35,330 nucleotides of DNA from Candidimonas sp. (GTDB taxonomy: Bacteria > Pseudomonadota > Gammaproteobacteria > Burkholderiales > Burkholderiaceae_B), in NCBI GenBank assembly GCA_004297945.1, contig SCRC01000101.1:1-35330 (forward strand), written 5' to 3'. The position numbers and the translations under genes were made by a program. The notes beneath the pieces were generated by a model that saw nothing but the letters and a program-made list of their open reading frames with translations, did not search any database and was not told the DNA's origin. Positions 34,001-35,330 of this stretch are shown here, piece after piece (position 1 is the first letter of the stretch; every line of letters begins with the position of its first letter).

Positions 34001-34253
34001 AGGGCGCCCGCACATTGTCGACATGATCAAGAACGGCGAAATTTCCCTGGTCGTCAATACGGTCGAGGAACGCCGCAACGCGATTGCCGATTCGCGTCAG
34101 ATCCGCACGCATGCATTGGCCTCGCGCGTAACGTTCTTTACGACTATCGCGGGCGCCAGCGCGGCGGTTGAGGGCATGCAGTACCTGCGGCACAGCGGCG
34201 GCTTGAAAGTGTATTCGCTGCAAGGGCTGCACGCTTCATTGCGTACGCATTGA
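31011..34253 (+). CDS. carB: Carbamoyl-phosphate synthase large subunit CarB
   Basis: The 1080-residue protein matches family length (E. coli CarB 1073). It starts [30 protein letters not shown]. Two homologous ATP-grasp halves are visible: the first to about residue 400, with [20 protein letters not shown] and [24 protein letters not shown]; the second from about 560, with [19 protein letters not shown] and [25 protein letters not shown] linker or oligomerisation region lies between them, and a C-terminal MGS-like allosteric domain (about 945-1080) follows. It makes carbamoyl phosphate from bicarbonate, ammonia and two ATP. It is cotranscribed with carA. Confidence 0.98.
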   Translation: MPKRTDLKSILVIGAGPIVIGQACEFDYSGAQACKALMAEGYRTILVNSNPATIMTDPEMADVTYIEPITWQVVEKIIEVEKPDALLPTMGGQTALNCALDLAHHGVLAKYGVELIGANEQAIEKAEDRQKFKQAMTSIGLESAKSGVAHSLDEAWEVQRRIAIQADTAGFPVVIRPSFTMGGSGGGIAYNPEEFEAICRRGIEASPTNELLIEESLLGWKEFEMEVVRDKADNCIIVCSIENLDPMGVHTGDSITVAPAQTLTDKEYQIMRNASIAVLREIGVDTGGSNVQFAVHPDTGRMIVIEMNPRVSRSSALASKATGFPIAKVAARLAVGYTLDELKNEITGGATPASFEPSIDYVVTKVPRFAFEKFPQADSRLTTQMKSVGEVMAIGRTFQESFQKALRGLEVGVDGLNQKTTDREKLQVELGEPGPERIWYVGDAFAQGFSLEEVHSLTRIDPWFLAQIKEIVDIELALEQKTLADLDQQTLWQLKRRGFSDRRLAFLLDTSEAEVRKLRHQLGVRPVYKRVDTCAAEFATRTAYMYSTYEQECEAAPTDRKKIIVLGGGPNRIGQGIEFDYCCVHAALALREDGFETIMVNCNPETVSTDYDTSDRLYFEPVTLEDVLEIVHKENPVGVIVQFGGQTPLKLARALEANGVPIIGTSPESIDAAEDRERFQKLLNKLGLRQPPNRTARTEGEALSHAQEIGYPLVVRPSYVLGGRAMEIVHEQQDLERYMREAVKVSNDSPVLLDRFLSNATEVDVDCLADDEAVFIGGVMEHIEQAGVHSGDSAASLPPYSLSGDVIDEIKRQTSLMARALKVKGLMNVQFAIQDGDVYVLEVNPRASRTVPYVSKATGLPLAKIAARIMAGKSLAEQGISVEVTLPYFAVKEAVFPFVKFPGIDTILGPEMKSTGEVMGVGYSFGEAFVKSQLAAGVQLPVSGVAFISVRAQDKPRAVEVARGLVEMGFKVVATRGTAAAIEATGLPVQVVNKVTEGRPHIVDMIKNGEISLVVNTVEERRNAIADSRQIRTHALASRVTFFTTIAGASAAVEGMQYLRHSGGLKVYSLQGLHASLRTH

Positions 34254-34278
34254 CGTTTCGAGTCAAGGCGCAGCGGCC

Positions 34279-35046
34279 ATGAGCCCCCCAATCCGTGTTT
34301 TTATTACGGGGGCGAGCAGTGGCATCGGCGCTGCGCTGGCGGCGGTTTACGCGCAGCGCGGAGCGCAAGTGGCCTTGCTGGGGCGCCGCCGCGAGGCTTT
34401 GCAGGCGCTGGCTGATTCACTGCCCGGTCAACACCGGATTTATGTACTCGATGTGCGCGATCGGCCGGCATTGCATGCGGCGGCTGCCGATTTCCTGGCC
34501 CAGGGCGATGTGGATGTGGTGATCGCCAGTGCCGGAATTAGTGTGGGCACTTCCACCGAAGATCATGACGATTTTGTGGTGTTCGAATCCATTCTTTCCA
34601 CCAATCTAAACGCCACTGTCTCAACCTTTGAGCCATTTATTGCTTCCATGAAAAAGCGTGGACAAGGGCGCCTGGTGGGTGTGGCCAGCGTGGCTGCGGT
34701 GCGTGGTTTGCCGGGGATTGGCGCTTACAGCGCATCCAAGGCGGCCGTTAAGAGTTACTGCGAAAGCCTGCGGGTCGAATTGAGCGTGTCGGGAGTCAAG
34801 GTGGTGACCCTGGCGCCGGGCTTTATCCGCACGCCCATGACGGATGGCAACCCCTACAAAATGCCTTTTCTGATGCCGGTCGAGCGTTTTGCCCAACAGG
34901 CGGTTCGTGCCATTGACGACGGCGTTTCTTATATCGTTCTGCCCTGGCAAATGCGCTGGGTGGCGCGTTTGCTCGCGCTCATACCCAATCGTTTGTACGA
35001 CCGCCTGGCGGTGGGCCGTCAGCGCAAGCCCAGACAAGTGCGCTGA
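34279..35046 (+). CDS. Short-chain dehydrogenase/reductase
   Basis: The 255-residue classical SDR has the cofactor motif TGASSGIG at residues 10-17, DVDVVIASAGIS in the NNAG position, catalytic Ser137 (GVASVAAVRG), and Tyr150/Lys154 in YSASKAA. RR after the second strand (LLGRRREAL) suggests NADPH preference. It lies 25 bp after carB on the same strand; SDR genes are sometimes found there in Alcaligenaceae, but the substrate is unknown. LAPGFIRTPMTD follows the active site as usual. A REP-like hairpin lies 9 bp after its stop. Confidence 0.9.
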   Translation: MSPPIRVFITGASSGIGAALAAVYAQRGAQVALLGRRREALQALADSLPGQHRIYVLDVRDRPALHAAAADFLAQGDVDVVIASAGISVGTSTEDHDDFVVFESILSTNLNATVSTFEPFIASMKKRGQGRLVGVASVAAVRGLPGIGAYSASKAAVKSYCESLRVELSVSGVKVVTLAPGFIRTPMTDGNPYKMPFLMPVERFAQQAVRAIDDGVSYIVLPWQMRWVARLLALIPNRLYDRLAVGRQRKPRQVR

Positions 35047-35055
35047 CAGGCCTTT

Positions 35056-35082
35056 GTAGCGGCAGCCCTTGTGGCTGCCATC
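35056..35082 (+). repeat. REP-like palindrome, copy 7 (downstream of the SDR gene)
   Basis: GTAG (35056-35059) then CGGCAGCC/GGCTGCCA around CTTGT. It shares the G-C stem variant with copy 1 near mmsA. It begins about 9 bp after the SDR stop and may also end transcription. Confidence 0.8.
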
Positions 35083-35330
35083 ATCGCGATTACGTAACCG
35101 TGGCTAGAGCATTTTTGGTCAAACGGTATCCAGCACGAGGTGTTTGGGTATTTGCCTGGACGTTTTGGTATTTGGCTGGACGCGTTGGTATTTGAAGACG
35201 CCGTCTATGAGGGCGGGGCCGGGCCGGCACGGCGTGCTTGATCCGGATCTGCCTCGTCCAGGCGGGCGCCGGGCCAAACTCGCTACGCCGCTGGCGCGGC
35301 TACGCTCAAACAAGGCCCGACGACAGCCCC
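35083..35330. other. Non-coding end of window with short direct repeats
   Basis: No convincing gene was found. A run of about 2.5 imperfect direct repeats of roughly 20 bp (core GGTATTTG-CTGGACG) spans 35141-35200. A GC-rich stretch follows, containing a short palindrome AGACG-C-CGTCT. A minus-strand open frame (35119-35313) is Arg/Pro/Ser-rich and looks spurious. The region may be the edge of a further dispersed repeat that continues beyond the window. Confidence 0.4.

Noticed and set aside
35119..35313. 64-residue minus-strand open frame at the window end
   Set aside because: It has an Arg/Pro/Gly/Ser-rich low-complexity product, no ribosome site and no recognisable family; it overlaps direct repeats.

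Overview
The window reads as a chromosomal segment of a betaproteobacterium, most likely order Burkholderiales, family Alcaligenaceae. Reasons are the moderately high G+C, the gene order SRP RNA - dnaX - ybaB - recR, an AddAB-like nuclease/helicase pair, and betaproteobacterial-looking CarA, MmsA and XerD proteins. This placement is inferred from protein resemblance and gene order. No rRNA or tRNA gene, prophage, complete insertion sequence or CRISPR array was seen.

Layout. 1-3572: the 3' part of an M20 amidohydrolase, the ribosome-rescue hydrolase ArfB, and a LysR regulator divergent from a CoA-acylating methylmalonate/malonate-semialdehyde dehydrogenase (mmsA). 3719-12945: one long co-oriented peptide operon. 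It holds a MurR/RpiR-type regulator, isoaspartyl peptidase, a GsiABCD-like oligopeptide/glutathione ABC importer, a P1-family (DmpA/BapA) aminopeptidase and an M55 D-aminopeptidase (DppA). The genes overlap or lie a few bases apart, except for a 64-bp gap with a strong ribosome site before gsiB and a 12-bp hairpin between gsiB and gsiC. 12961-14371: ybaK and xerD on the minus strand. 14432-17661: molybdate uptake genes modABC and a convergent modE; the modA promoter overlaps a good ModE box. 17799-23793: the AddB-like and AddA-like pair. 23875-27018: SRP RNA, dnaX, ybaB, recR. 27151-29789: a three-gene ABC importer of unknown substrate with a Tat-type signal on its binding protein. 29844-34253: carA and carB. 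34279-35046: a short-chain dehydrogenase.

The most unusual structure is a family of seven near-identical 27-nt palindromes. Each has a GTAG tetranucleotide at one foot, an 8-bp GC stem and a CTTGT-type loop, which is the architecture of REP elements mobilised by RAYT (TnpA-REP) proteins. Copies sit after mmsA, three times in the 5' leader of modA, across the stop codon of modC, in frame inside dnaX (followed at once by an 18-bp minisatellite), and after the last gene. Two sub-families differ by a compensatory base-pair swap in the stem, so the hairpin itself appears conserved. No RAYT gene is present in the window.

Functionally, the peptide operon looks like a scavenging module for peptides with unusual linkages or residues: beta-aspartyl, possibly beta-alanyl, and D-amino-acid peptides. 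Its SIS-domain regulator may answer to a cell-wall or sugar-phosphate ligand. The mod region is a self-contained, probably ModE-repressed molybdate system in which the metal-binding TOBE domains are on ModE and absent from a short ModC.
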